DNA from: Prochlorococcus marinus str. MIT 1214 | GTDB taxonomy: Bacteria; Cyanobacteriota; Cyanobacteriia; PCC-6307; Cyanobiaceae | DNA length: 64,000 nucleotides | Direction: 5' to 3' | Assembly: GCF_027359355.1 (NCBI RefSeq) | Contig: NZ_CP114777.1 | Location: 1,488,001 to 1,552,000, forward strand | Shown here: piece by piece, positions 53,841-63,113 of the stretch | Layout: every line of letters begins with the position of its first letter | How positions within the stretch are numbered: the stretch's first letter is position 1 | Notes under the pieces: model-generated | The model's input: only the letters and a program-made list of their open reading frames with translations | Told to the model about the DNA's origin: nothing | The model's database searches: none | Made by a program: the position numbers and the translations under genes

Positions 53841-56167
53841 TTTGACTTCAAAGATAAAGCATTAAATACAACACTTATAGAGCTCAAAGCCATAAGTAAA
53901 GCCGCCAAGGGAGGAGATAGTAATAATCCAGAGGATGGTAAAAGTAATCCTGCCGCTATTGGTAATGCAATTAAGTTGTATCCAAATGCCCACGCAAGGT
54001 TTTGTTTGATTTTGAGCATTGCTTGTTTTGATAGTTGTAAAGCATTTGGAAGAGCTTCCAAGCTTTCTCCAAGGAGAACAAGATCAGCAGAATCTTGTGC
54101 GATTTGAGTTCCCGTTCCTATCGCTACGCCCAAGTCTGCAGCTGCAAGAGCTGGGGCATCATTAATACCATCACCTATCATCGCTACTAAACCATTATTT
54201 TTTAATAAGTTCAATTTATTTAGCTTGTCTGACGGTAACATTTGCCATTCAATTTGTTTGGCACTAAATCCTAATTTTTCCCCTAATGATAAAACTGCGG
54301 AATCTCTATCACCACTGAACAAACTTAATGAAAAACCTCTTGAGCGTAATTTATTAATTGAAAGGAAAGCATCTTTTCTTACTTGGTCATCAATCAGTAA
54401 AAAACCTAAAAACTTTTTTTCAAGAGCAACAGCAACTATTGATTGAGCTTTTGTTTTTGAAAAATTGAAATTATTTTCAATTAGTTCATTCCATTCAATT
54501 CCTTCACTCTTTATCCATTCGGGAGTTCCTACTCTTATAAGTCCTTCTAAATTATTAATTTTCCCAGATAAGCCTTTACCTGCATAGGTAGCTGATGTTG
54601 ACACTTTTTCTAGTTTAATTTCTTTTTTGTGCGCTTCTTGAATAATTGCTTGGGCGAGTGGATGCCGACTGTCTTGTTCAATACTTGCCGCCAATTTGAG
54701 CATGAAATTTTTTTCTGACTCTTTGTATACCCAGCATCCAACAACTAAAGGTCTTCCAATTGTGAGGGTCCCTGTTTTATCAAAAATAATTTGACTTATT
54801 TTTGATGCCATTTCGATGACATCTCCACCTTTGAATAACCATCCTCGTTTAGCAGCTTCTCCTGAGGCAACTGTTATTACAGTTGGGGTGGCGAGTCCAA
54901 GAGCACATGGACAGGCAACAACTAAAACAGAAATTGATAATTGAAATGAGAGACCAATTGGTGTTTGAGGTGTATTCAGTAAATGATCATGCAAATGATG
55001 GCTTTGCATGAAACCTGTATTGGAGACTTCTAAAACTTCTGGCCAGATCCTTGTACCAACTTTCCACCAAAAAAGAAAAGTCATTACAGACAGAGTTGTC
55101 ACCCCATAGCAGAAAATTCCTGCCACCTTGTCTGCTAAGCCCTGAATTGGTGCTTTTCTAGCTTGGGCTTCTTCAACTAAACTTATTATTTTAGCTATTG
55201 CAGTTTCAGATCCTATTTTCTGAACTTCTAAAGTAATTGTTGACTCTAAATTTAGGCTGCCAGAAGGTAGTTCGACACCTGGTGATGCTTCTAGAGGTAA
55301 AGACTCACCAGTTAAACTTGATACATCTATAGCTGAATTTCCTTTTATAACAAGACCATCGACTGGAATTCTATCCCCAGCTAATAGTTGAATTTTTTCT
55401 CCTGGTCTGAGTGCACCTATTCTAATTTCACGAATTTCATTGTTTTCTAAAATTAGGTTAGCTGTGTCGGGTTGTAATTTTGCTAAGTCTTTTAAGGCTG
55501 TGCCTGTTTTAACTCGAGCTCTTTCCTCTAAAAAGCGTCCTAATAAAACAAATCCAAGTAGCATGACTGGTTCATTGAAAAAGCATGGCCAGCCAACTGT
55601 TGGCCAAATCAAAGCAATTATGCTGGCTATATAAGCACTCAGTACACCAAGGCTGACTAAGGTATCCATTGTTGGTGTAAGCATGATTGCTGACTTAACA
55701 CCTGCTTTTAGAATCGATTTACCCGGGCCAAGTAAAGCAAATGTTGCAAGTGCAGCATGAAAAGGTAATGAACCAATAATTGGAAAAGATATTTGTTGAC
55801 CCTCTACTAAATGTCCCAATCCAGAGAGGAATAGTAACGAAGTGGCTATTATTAGTTGACGCCATTTATTCCATAAATTTTGATTGTCGTTTAGCTCTAA
55901 TTCGATTTTCTTTGAAATCGTTTGATTTAGCCTTTCACTTGAGGGAAAGCCCTTGGATGTAAGAGTTTGAATAACATCGGATAAGGAATTATTAGGATCT
56001 TTAATTTCTAAAAAAGCCGTTTTTGTAACTAAATTAACGCTGGCATTATTTATGTTTGGGTCGCTTTTAAGTATTTTTTCAACTGCCTGTACACAACTTC
56101 CGCATTTCATTCCATCAATATCTAGCAGAATTGAATTTTTGCTTTGGGCAATCTTTTTGTTGCTCAA
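53837..56167 (-). CDS. copper-translocating P-type ATPase
   Basis: A P1B-type heavy-metal ATPase (PacS/CtaA type). The N-terminal metal-binding domain has GMKCGSC (Cys22, Cys25). The membrane motif CPCALGLATP marks the copper transport site, and the cytosolic motifs DKTGTLT (phosphorylation Asp), SIEQDSRHPLAQAI (nucleotide-binding HP) and GDGINDAPALAAADLGVAIGTG are all present. Length is 776. In cyanobacteria such pumps deliver copper to plastocyanin and cytochrome oxidase; whether this one is inner-membrane CtaA or thylakoid PacS cannot be judged. Confidence 0.93.
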   Translation of the reverse strand: MSNKKIAQSKNSILLDIDGMKCGSCVQAVEKILKSDPNINNASVNLVTKTAFLEIKDPNNSLSDVIQTLTSKGFPSSERLNQTISKKIELELNDNQNLWNKWRQLIIATSLLFLSGLGHLVEGQQISFPIIGSLPFHAALATFALLGPGKSILKAGVKSAIMLTPTMDTLVSLGVLSAYIASIIALIWPTVGWPCFFNEPVMLLGFVLLGRFLEERARVKTGTALKDLAKLQPDTANLILENNEIREIRIGALRPGEKIQLLAGDRIPVDGLVIKGNSAIDVSSLTGESLPLEASPGVELPSGSLNLESTITLEVQKIGSETAIAKIISLVEEAQARKAPIQGLADKVAGIFCYGVTTLSVMTFLFWWKVGTRIWPEVLEVSNTGFMQSHHLHDHLLNTPQTPIGLSFQLSISVLVVACPCALGLATPTVITVASGEAAKRGWLFKGGDVIEMASKISQIIFDKTGTLTIGRPLVVGCWVYKESEKNFMLKLAASIEQDSRHPLAQAIIQEAHKKEIKLEKVSTSATYAGKGLSGKINNLEGLIRVGTPEWIKSEGIEWNELIENNFNFSKTKAQSIVAVALEKKFLGFLLIDDQVRKDAFLSINKLRSRGFSLSLFSGDRDSAVLSLGEKLGFSAKQIEWQMLPSDKLNKLNLLKNNGLVAMIGDGINDAPALAAADLGVAIGTGTQIAQDSADLVLLGESLEALPNALQLSKQAMLKIKQNLAWAFGYNLIALPIAAGLLLPSSGLLLSPPLAALLMALSSISVVFNALSLKSK

Positions 56168-56297
56168 GGGAATATAAATTTTAGATACTTATTCTAAATT
56201 TAATAAATAAAAAGCATGTTGCATTCATTTAATAATTTATTAATACATAAAAATTAGTTTCATTATTTCTATAAATTTTTTCTTGTTCCAAGCAGGA

Positions 56298-56303
56298 TAT
56301 AAT
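56298..56303 (+). promoter_or_regulatory. candidate -10 element of ycf3
   Basis: A perfect TATAAT lies 27 bases upstream of the ycf3 GTG start codon. The -35 region at the expected distance is AT-rich without a clear TTGACA. If active, the leader would be about 20 bases. Confidence 0.35.
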
Positions 56304-56329
56304 CGTATCTATATGGTATTGTTTCAATC

Positions 56330-56851
56330 GTGCCTAGAAGTCAAAACAAAGACAATTTTCTTGATAAGGCCTTCACGAAGATGGCTGAGGGAATCGTTAA
56401 AGTGATGCCAATCGCCTCCAAAGAAAAAGAAGCTTATCTTTACTACAGAAAAGGTTTAGCGGCTCAAAATGATGGAGATTACTCAGAGGCTTTAGAGTAT
56501 TACGAAGAGAGCTTAAAACTTGAGGATAATCAAGTTGATAGAGGTGAGACATTGAAAAATATGGCAATAATTTATATGAGTAATGGAGATGAAGAAAGAG
56601 CACTCAACACATATAAAAAAGCATTGGGTCAAAATCCAAAACAACCATCCTGCTTAAAAAATATGGGATTAATTTATGAAAAAAGAGGCAGAATGGCTCA
56701 AAGAAATGGTAATCAAGATGAGGGTGATATCTGGTTTGATCAGGCGGCTGAAGTTTGGAGTAAAGCTGTTCGTTTATATCCAGGAGGATATTTAGATATT
56801 GAGAACTGGCTTAAGACTACAGGTAGAGGAAATGTTGATGTTTATTTATAA
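56330..56851 (+). CDS. ycf3: photosystem I assembly protein Ycf3
   Basis: Ycf3 is a thylakoid-associated TPR protein required for PSI assembly. The 173-residue chain has the family N-terminus ([27 protein letters not shown]) and three TPR units: [62 protein letters not shown] and [45 protein letters not shown]. The start is GTG at 56330. It is separated from the divergent P-type ATPase gene by 162 bases and is convergent with radA. Confidence 0.94.
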   Translation: MPRSQNKDNFLDKAFTKMAEGIVKVMPIASKEKEAYLYYRKGLAAQNDGDYSEALEYYEESLKLEDNQVDRGETLKNMAIIYMSNGDEERALNTYKKALGQNPKQPSCLKNMGLIYEKRGRMAQRNGNQDEGDIWFDQAAEVWSKAVRLYPGGYLDIENWLKTTGRGNVDVYL

Positions 56852-56867
56852 GTAGTTAAATCATAGA

Positions 56868-58247
56868 CTAATCTTTCTGTAAAGCATAAATTATCGCTTC
56901 ATTAATATTAGAAGCTTTTAATATTTTAAATTTTGGATTTGTTTCAAACTCGCTTGTATCTATCCCATCTGGGATAATTAATTTCTTATATCCCAGCCTG
57001 ATTACTTCATTAATTCGTTGTTGCATTTGTCTGACTAATCTTAATTGACCAGCTAGACCTATTTCTCCTATGAAAACCATTCCCTCTTCAAGTTCAATAT
57101 CTTTAAAGCTCGAAACTATCGCAGCTGCAATTCCTAAATCAGCCCCCGGCTCTTCTACTTCTAATCCACCAGCCACAGCTAGATAGCAGTCATATCTTGA
57201 GAGTGAGAGATTCATATTTTTTTCTAGAACTGCCAAGATTTGATGAAGCCTGTTTATCTCAACACCAGTGGTGGTTCTTCTTGGACTTGCATAACTAGTG
57301 GGATTTAAAAGTGCTTGTATATCTATGGCTAATGGTCTTGTCCCTTCACAAGTCACGATTGTTGAAATTCCAGGTGCAGAGGTTTTGCTTAAAAATAATT
57401 CGCTTGGATTAGATACCTCCGATAATCCATCTGCTTGCATTTCAAAGACTCCAAGCTCACAAGTTGCACCAAATCGATTTTTCACACCTCTTAGAAGTCT
57501 GTGAGAAGCAAAGCGATCGCCCTCAAAAGTAAGTACTGCATCAACAAGATGCTCAAGAACTTTTGGTCCGGCTAACATTCCATCCTTCGTAACGTGCCCG
57601 ATAATCAAAAGGGATATATTTTCTCGTTTAGCAATTTGCTGTAAAGCTGCAGAACATTCTCTAACTTGAGCTACTGAGCCAGGCGAACTTGATAAAGTTT
57701 CATCATGCAAAGCTTGAATGCTATCTATCACTGCTACGTCAGGCTTCAAATAATTAAGCTCTTTTATAACTAGCTCTAGATCTGTTTCTGCGAGTAAATG
57801 AAGATTGGATTCAGAATCTTCAATTCGATTCCATCTGAGTTTTACTTGTTGAGCAGATTCTTCAGCAGCTACATAAAGGACTGATCTTTGATGAGCTATT
57901 GCAGTCGCACTTTGCAAAATGAGAGTGCTTTTCCCAATTCCTGGGTCTCCACCAATTAATATTAGTGATCCAGGTACTAAACCACCTCCAAGTACCCTGT
58001 CTAATTCCTCATATCCACTTGGAATACGATCAATAATTTGGTTTTTAGTCTGGCTGATTAGTTCTGAACGATAGGGGGATTTCTCACTGCTAGAATTAAT
58101 CTTTGTGTAAATAGATTTATCTGATTTTTGATTAATTTTTTCTTCTATTATTGAGTTCCATTCTCCACAATTGTTGCAGCGGCCAAAGAATTGCCTGGTT
58201 TGAGCACCGCAACTTTGGCAGACATAAATAGAGACAGAACGAGACAC
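56868..58247 (-). CDS. radA: DNA repair protein RadA
   Basis: RadA/Sms is a RecA-like branch-migration ATPase. The zinc knuckle uses Cys10/Cys13 and Cys24/Cys27 (YVCQSCGAQ and GRCNNCGEW). Walker A GGDPGIGKSTL, the KNRFG motif (VKNRFGATCELG) unique to RadA and a C-terminal Lon-like domain with AVAGGLEVEEPGADLGIAAAIVSS follow. Length 459 is normal. The 107-base spacer up to rpaB holds divergent promoters. Confidence 0.96.
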   Translation of the reverse strand: MSRSVSIYVCQSCGAQTRQFFGRCNNCGEWNSIIEEKINQKSDKSIYTKINSSSEKSPYRSELISQTKNQIIDRIPSGYEELDRVLGGGLVPGSLILIGGDPGIGKSTLILQSATAIAHQRSVLYVAAEESAQQVKLRWNRIEDSESNLHLLAETDLELVIKELNYLKPDVAVIDSIQALHDETLSSSPGSVAQVRECSAALQQIAKRENISLLIIGHVTKDGMLAGPKVLEHLVDAVLTFEGDRFASHRLLRGVKNRFGATCELGVFEMQADGLSEVSNPSELFLSKTSAPGISTIVTCEGTRPLAIDIQALLNPTSYASPRRTTTGVEINRLHQILAVLEKNMNLSLSRYDCYLAVAGGLEVEEPGADLGIAAAIVSSFKDIELEEGMVFIGEIGLAGQLRLVRQMQQRINEVIRLGYKKLIIPDGIDTSEFETNPKFKILKASNINEAIIYALQKD

Positions 58248-58354
58248 TTAGTTGTAAAAAGGAAGTTGCTTGTAGTTGAATAAAGATAGTGATCTTTAAA
58301 TGTTGGTGAACCTTCACTTAAGATCTTGTTGCAGCCGCCAAAGCTAAGGAACAA

Positions 58355-59101
58355 ATGACGGCCACAAGTCCCTCAAAGGAAACCATCCTCGTAGCTGATG
58401 ATGAGGCAAGTATTAGGAGGATCCTGGAAACTCGCCTATCGATGATTGGCTATCAGGTGGTTACTGCGTGTGATGGAAATGAGGCATTGGATCTTTTCAG
58501 AAATTGTGAGCCTGATTTGGTTGTACTTGATGTCATGATGCCTAAATTGGATGGATATGGAGTTTGTCAGGAACTAAGGAAGGAATCAGATGTACCAATA
58601 GTTATGCTGACAGCGTTGGGAGATGTAGCAGACAGAATTACTGGTCTAGAGCTTGGTGCTGATGATTATGTTGTTAAACCATTTAGCCCAAAAGAATTAG
58701 AAGCTAGGATCAGATGTGTCTTAAGAAGAGTAGAAAAAGAACAAATAGCAGGACTACCTAATTCAGGTGTGATTGCGGTTATGAATTTAAAAATTGATAC
58801 AAATAAACGTCAGGTTTATAGAAATGATGAGCGAATTAGATTAACAGGCATGGAATTTAGTCTTTTAGAACTATTGGTCAGTCGTTCGGGAGAACCATTT
58901 AGCCGAGGTGAGATTCTCAAAGAAGTTTGGGGATATACACCTGAAAGACATGTTGATACAAGAGTAGTGGACGTCCATATTTCTAGACTTAGATCAAAAC
59001 TTGAGGATGATCCTGCAAATCCAGAACTAATTCTTACTGCAAGAGGAACGGGCTATCTTTTTCAAAGAATTGTTGATTCTATGATTCCTGAAGGATCATA
59101 A
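58355..59101 (+). CDS. rpaB: response regulator RpaB
   Basis: RpaB is the essential OmpR-type regulator of photosynthesis and high-light genes in cyanobacteria; together with RpaA it integrates light and clock signals. The receiver has the DDE acidic triplet (ADDEAS) and phosphorylation site Asp59 (LVVLDVMMPKLDG). The winged-helix part has RLTGMEFSLLELLVSRSGEPF, LKEVWGYTPERHVDTRVVDVHISRLRSKLEDD and TARGTGYLFQRI, the typical RpaB set. A good AAGGAA Shine-Dalgarno precedes the ATG. plsX follows after 4 bases, so a joint transcript is possible. Length is 248. Confidence 0.95.
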   Translation: MTATSPSKETILVADDEASIRRILETRLSMIGYQVVTACDGNEALDLFRNCEPDLVVLDVMMPKLDGYGVCQELRKESDVPIVMLTALGDVADRITGLELGADDYVVKPFSPKELEARIRCVLRRVEKEQIAGLPNSGVIAVMNLKIDTNKRQVYRNDERIRLTGMEFSLLELLVSRSGEPFSRGEILKEVWGYTPERHVDTRVVDVHISRLRSKLEDDPANPELILTARGTGYLFQRIVDSMIPEGS

Positions 59102-59105
59102 ATTT

Positions 59106-60428
59106 GTGGAAAAAAATCATCTAAATAATAAAACAAATCGTTCTAAGGCAATTAGAAGATTGGTTATTTGGTATCGCCGAAACTCAGCGGTTACAAGTCT
59201 TGTTGATACTGCAACAAGCTCAGCTACAGCAGCAAGTAATGTTGCTGGATCAGTTGTTTCGAATGCTGGTTCTGTTGTTACTAGTGCTGGATCAATAGCT
59301 AGAAGCACATTAGAACCATTTGTGTTTGATCCTCTTCGGAGACTACAAGGAGGAGTAAGTACAGACCCGAAAAATGGAATTCAAGATTCCGAAAGAATTT
59401 GGGTTGCTGTCGATGGAATGGGAGGAGATTTTGCACCTGGAGCGATTCTTGATGGGTGTTTGAAATCGTTGTCATTACTTCCGTTGAAAATTAAATTTGT
59501 TGGTGAAATTGAGAAAGTAGAAAAAGCAGCTATTGAATTTGGATTAGAAGAATCTCTAGACAAAGCTATAAATGATGGAAATTTTGAATTAATTCCCAGT
59601 GGTCTATCAGTTGGCATGGATGAAGAAGCCACTGCAGTCCGAAAAAAAAAGGATGCGAGCATAAATATTGCAATGAAATTGGTTAAAGAAGGAAAAGCTA
59701 TGGGTATCTATTCAGCTGGAAACTCTGGTGCGATGATGGCTTCAGCGATTTTTAAGTTAGGACGTTTAAAAGGAATTGATCGTCCAGCAATTGGAGCATT
59801 ATTCCCAACTAAAGATCCTGGCCAACCAGTTTTGGTGTTAGATGTTGGAGCAAATATGGATTGTAAACCTACCTATTTGCATCAATTTGCTCTTCTTGGA
59901 AATATTTATAGTCGAGATGTTTTGCAGGTGGTTAAGCCAAGAATAGGATTATTGAACATTGGCGAAGAATCCTGTAAGGGTAATGATCTTTCTCTTGCAA
60001 CTTACCAGCTTTTGAACGAAGAAGAGCGATTTTGCTTTTCTGGGAATTGTGAAGGAAGAGATGTTTTATCAGGCGATTTTGATGTTGTGGTTTGTGATGG
60101 ATTTACAGGAAACGTTTTGCTGAAATTTCTAGAGTCAGTAGGAACTGTTCTTTTGGGAGTTTTGAGGGCTGAGTTACCAAGAGGAAGACGAGGTAAAGTT
60201 GGTTCTGCTTTTTTGAGAAATAATTTGAAACGAATAAAAAAACGACTAGACCATGCTGAACATGGCGGTGCTTTACTTCTAGGAATCAATGGAATTTGTG
60301 TTATTGGTCACGGTGGAAGTAAAGCTTTATCTGTTTTGAGTGCTTTAAGAGTTGTTCATTCCGCTGCCAGTCATGGAGTAATGGATGATTTGGCAGATTT
60401 AAATAAACCAGATGTTTTAAAGGTCTGA
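59106..60428 (+). CDS. plsX: phosphate acyltransferase PlsX with N-terminal extension
   Basis: PlsX converts acyl-ACP to acyl-phosphate, the first committed step of phospholipid synthesis. The catalytic domain begins near residue 98 (RIWVAVDGMGGDFAP) and shows GNSGAMMASAIFKLGRLKG, RPAIGALFP, VLDVGANMDC, NIGEE and VVCDGFTGNVLLK. The first 95 residues are extra compared with most PlsX (about 340): a basic stretch and then a Ser/Ala/Val-rich repeat-like segment (NVAGSVVSNAGSVVTSAG). The start is GTG; an in-frame shorter start close to residue 90 is not evident. fabH, fabD and plsC follow on the same strand. Confidence 0.92.
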   Translation: MEKNHLNNKTNRSKAIRRLVIWYRRNSAVTSLVDTATSSATAASNVAGSVVSNAGSVVTSAGSIARSTLEPFVFDPLRRLQGGVSTDPKNGIQDSERIWVAVDGMGGDFAPGAILDGCLKSLSLLPLKIKFVGEIEKVEKAAIEFGLEESLDKAINDGNFELIPSGLSVGMDEEATAVRKKKDASINIAMKLVKEGKAMGIYSAGNSGAMMASAIFKLGRLKGIDRPAIGALFPTKDPGQPVLVLDVGANMDCKPTYLHQFALLGNIYSRDVLQVVKPRIGLLNIGEESCKGNDLSLATYQLLNEEERFCFSGNCEGRDVLSGDFDVVVCDGFTGNVLLKFLESVGTVLLGVLRAELPRGRRGKVGSAFLRNNLKRIKKRLDHAEHGGALLLGINGICVIGHGGSKALSVLSALRVVHSAASHGVMDDLADLNKPDVLKV

Positions 60429-60480
60429 TTGGCATGTCCTACCATGTGGTTGACTTATGATATGAGGGCTTTTTTTAGAT

Positions 60481-61497
60481 TTGATTAGAAATTCTCAATG
60501 GGACTCAGGAATAACTTTTGTGGGCTGCGGGAGCGCAGTTCCTCAAAAGATAATCAATAATGATCAACTTGGTCAGAGAGTAGATACTAATGATGAATGG
60601 ATTCAAAGTAGAACTGGTATTGGCGAAAGAAGGGTTATTGGAGAAAATGAATCTTTGATTGATTTAGCTACTGATGCAGCACTGAATGCCGTCAAAATGG
60701 CTAATTGGGATGTGAAAAATATCGATTTAATAATTCTTGCAACATCTACACCAGAAGATTTATTTGGCTCGGCGCCTAAAATACAATCAAATTTGGGTGC
60801 TTCCAATGCAGTTGCTTTTGATTTGACTGCTGCTTGCAGTGGCTTTTTATTTGCTTTGATAACTGCATCACAATATTTAGCTTCTGGATCAATGAAAAGA
60901 GCTGTTGTGATTGGAGCAGACCAATTATCAAAATGGGTCGATTGGGATGATAGAAAAACCTGCGTTTTGTTTGGAGATGGAGCAGGAGCAGTCGCTGTTG
61001 AAACCAATAGTGATGAGAATGGTTTGGTTGGATATGATTTGAAGTCTGATGGAAGTAAAGGAGGTTGTTTAAATCTTTCTCAATCAAAAACTTTTTTGGA
61101 TTTAGTTCAAGGAGCTATTCATCAAAAAGGAGGATATTTGCCAATCAATATGGAGGGCAAGGAAGTTTATAAGTTTGCGGTTAGAGAAGTTCCAATCATT
61201 CTTGGAGAAATCTTAGACAAATATCAAATTAAGTCTGAAAGTATCGATTGGCTTCTTCTACACCAAGCCAATCAAAGAATTCTTGATGCTGTAGCTTCAA
61301 GATTTTCAATACCATCAGAAAAAGTGCTCTCAAATTTGAAATATTATGGAAATACCTCAGCAGCAACGATCCCATTGATGCTGGATGAAGCCGTTAGAGA
61401 TCAGAAGATTAAATCAGGCGATTTAATAGCTTGTAGTGGATTTGGTGCTGGCTTGAGTTGGGGAGCTGCTTTGTTTTATTGGCATGGTCCCTATTAA
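60481..61497 (+). CDS. fabH: beta-ketoacyl-ACP synthase III
   Basis: FabH starts fatty-acid synthesis by condensing acetyl-CoA with malonyl-ACP. The active site Cys119 lies in DLTAACSGFLFA; the catalytic His and Asn are in LLHQANQRI and YGNTSAATIP. The C-terminal ACSGFGAGLSWGAALFYW is also typical. Length is 338. The start appears to be TTG (MIRNSQWDSG), since no ATG or GTG fits before the first conserved strand. It lies 52 bases after plsX and 27 bases before fabD. Confidence 0.95.
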   Translation: MIRNSQWDSGITFVGCGSAVPQKIINNDQLGQRVDTNDEWIQSRTGIGERRVIGENESLIDLATDAALNAVKMANWDVKNIDLIILATSTPEDLFGSAPKIQSNLGASNAVAFDLTAACSGFLFALITASQYLASGSMKRAVVIGADQLSKWVDWDDRKTCVLFGDGAGAVAVETNSDENGLVGYDLKSDGSKGGCLNLSQSKTFLDLVQGAIHQKGGYLPINMEGKEVYKFAVREVPIILGEILDKYQIKSESIDWLLLHQANQRILDAVASRFSIPSEKVLSNLKYYGNTSAATIPLMLDEAVRDQKIKSGDLIACSGFGAGLSWGAALFYWHGPY

Positions 61498-61524
61498 GCT
61501 GTTTAATAATTAATCTAGAAAATC

Positions 61525-62421
61525 ATGACTATTGCCTGGGTCTTTCCTGGACAAGGCTCTCAAAAATTGGGTATGGCAAATTCGTTGTTAGATTTGCCTG
61601 GTGCGAGAGATAGATTTGACTTAGCCTCCGAAATTCTTGGAAGAGATCTTTGGAAAATTTGTTCTGGTGAAGGGGTTCCAAACGGAGAAATATATGATTT
61701 AAACGATACGAGAAACACTCAACCTGCCCTTTTTGTTGTTGAGTCGCTATTGGTGGATGATTTAAAAAGACAAGAAAGGGAGACCCAAATAATTGCAGGC
61801 CACAGTCTCGGAGAAATAGTTGGTCTTTATTCAGCTGATGTTTTAGATGCGAAAACAGCCCTATTGCTATTAAAGAAAAGATCGGAATTGATGGCATCGG
61901 CAGGAGGAGGAGTAATGATTGCTGTTATGGGTTTTGATCGAAATGAATTAGATGATTTGATTAGAGAAACTGATGGAGCTTCAATAGCAAATGACAATAG
62001 TGAATCTCAAGTAGTTTTATCTGGTTCACCAGAAGCAGTAAGGAAAGTGGCTGATAATTTAAAATGTAAAAGAGCGATTCCTTTAAAGGTTTCAGGTGCT
62101 TTTCACTCCACATTTATGACTGAAGCATCTAAAAGTTTTTCTGAAGAAATTGATCAAGTAACTTTTCAAGATGCGCAAGTTCCAGTTCTTAGCAATGTTG
62201 ATCCAAGTCCAACTTTAAGTGGTGACATATTGAAGGATCGCTTAAAAAAACAAATGACTACTGGAGTTAGGTGGAGAGAGACTATGGATGTAATGAAAAA
62301 AGAAGGGATAACCACAATGGTTGAAATTGGCCCAGGAAATGTTCTTAGCGGTCTTGCTAAACGATCAATGAAAGGGCTCCTGCTTAATCAAATATCAAAT
62401 GCAAGTGATTTGGGGTATTGA
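61525..62421 (+). CDS. fabD: malonyl-CoA:ACP transacylase
   Basis: FabD loads malonyl groups onto ACP. It has WVFPGQGSQ at the N-terminus, the GHSLGE nucleophile elbow (Ser94), the VVLSGSPEAV segment, and the SGAFHSTFM catalytic His with the C-terminal VEIGPGNVLSGL. Length 298 is normal. Its stop codon overlaps the TTG start of plsC (TTGA), suggesting coupling. Position after fabH is the standard bacterial lipid cluster. Confidence 0.96.
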   Translation: MTIAWVFPGQGSQKLGMANSLLDLPGARDRFDLASEILGRDLWKICSGEGVPNGEIYDLNDTRNTQPALFVVESLLVDDLKRQERETQIIAGHSLGEIVGLYSADVLDAKTALLLLKKRSELMASAGGGVMIAVMGFDRNELDDLIRETDGASIANDNSESQVVLSGSPEAVRKVADNLKCKRAIPLKVSGAFHSTFMTEASKSFSEEIDQVTFQDAQVPVLSNVDPSPTLSGDILKDRLKKQMTTGVRWRETMDVMKKEGITTMVEIGPGNVLSGLAKRSMKGLLLNQISNASDLGY

Positions 62422-63104
62422 TTTTGGAAAAATTGAAAGTTTTTAAAGGAGTTGAAAAAATCGATCGAAATATACCTCGACAAAGTTTTGTTTATCGTTG
62501 CGTCAGTTATCTCTTGGTTTTCCCGATTTTTCGTTTTTTGTTTAGAGGTCAAACAATAGGGATTTCGAATTTACCCAAGACAGGAGGAGTTGTCATTGTT
62601 TCTAATCATGGCTCCCATTTGGATCCTCCGATTTTGGGCCATGCTTTGGGAAGACCGGTAGCTTTTATGGCAAAGTCTGAGCTTTTCACGGTGCCCGTAT
62701 TGTCATTCATAATTTCTGCTTGTGGTGCCTATCCAGTCAAGAGGGGAGCTGGAGATAGAGAGGCAATAAGAAATGCATCTAATCGATTAAGTGAAGGTTG
62801 GGCTACGGGTGTGTTTTTAGATGGGACCAGGCAAGCCAATGGGAGAGTTAATGATCCTAAAGCAGGTGCTGCTCTTCTTTCCGCTAGGACAGGTTCCCCT
62901 ATTCTTCCAGTGGCAATAGTTAATAGTCACAGAGCTTTTCCTAAAGGATATCTTCTTCCCCGATTTGTCTCTATTCATTTAAGAGTTGGTGAATTAATTC
63001 AACCCCCTAAAACAAAAAAAAGAGAAGATTTAACATCCACAACTAAAGAAATTCAAATATCTATAAATACAATGTTGGATAAAGGTTTAATAAAAAATAT
63101 ATGA
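62418..63104 (+). CDS. plsC: 1-acylglycerol-3-phosphate O-acyltransferase
   Basis: PlsC acylates lysophosphatidic acid to phosphatidic acid at the membrane. The HX4D motif is NHGSHLDPP (His64, Asp69). A substrate-binding GVFLDGTRQANG (the usual EGTR region with Asp for Glu) and a PILPVAIVNSH block follow. One N-terminal transmembrane stretch is present (YLLVFPIFRFLFRG). Length is 228. The likely start is TTG at 62418, four bases overlapping fabD. Together with plsX it completes the two acyl steps of phosphatidate synthesis around fabH and fabD. Confidence 0.92.
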   Translation: MILEKLKVFKGVEKIDRNIPRQSFVYRCVSYLLVFPIFRFLFRGQTIGISNLPKTGGVVIVSNHGSHLDPPILGHALGRPVAFMAKSELFTVPVLSFIISACGAYPVKRGAGDREAIRNASNRLSEGWATGVFLDGTRQANGRVNDPKAGAALLSARTGSPILPVAIVNSHRAFPKGYLLPRFVSIHLRVGELIQPPKTKKREDLTSTTKEIQISINTMLDKGLIKNI

Positions 63105-63113
63105 AATTAATTC

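Noticed and set aside
58306-58316. Short inverted repeat GTGAA-CC-TTCAC before rpaB as an operator
   Set aside because: The arms are five bases with a two-base gap, which is expected by chance in a region of this size, and no regulator points to it.
60603-61087. Two minus-strand frames inside fabH
   Set aside because: They are antisense shadows of a secure enzyme gene with biased composition and no domain.
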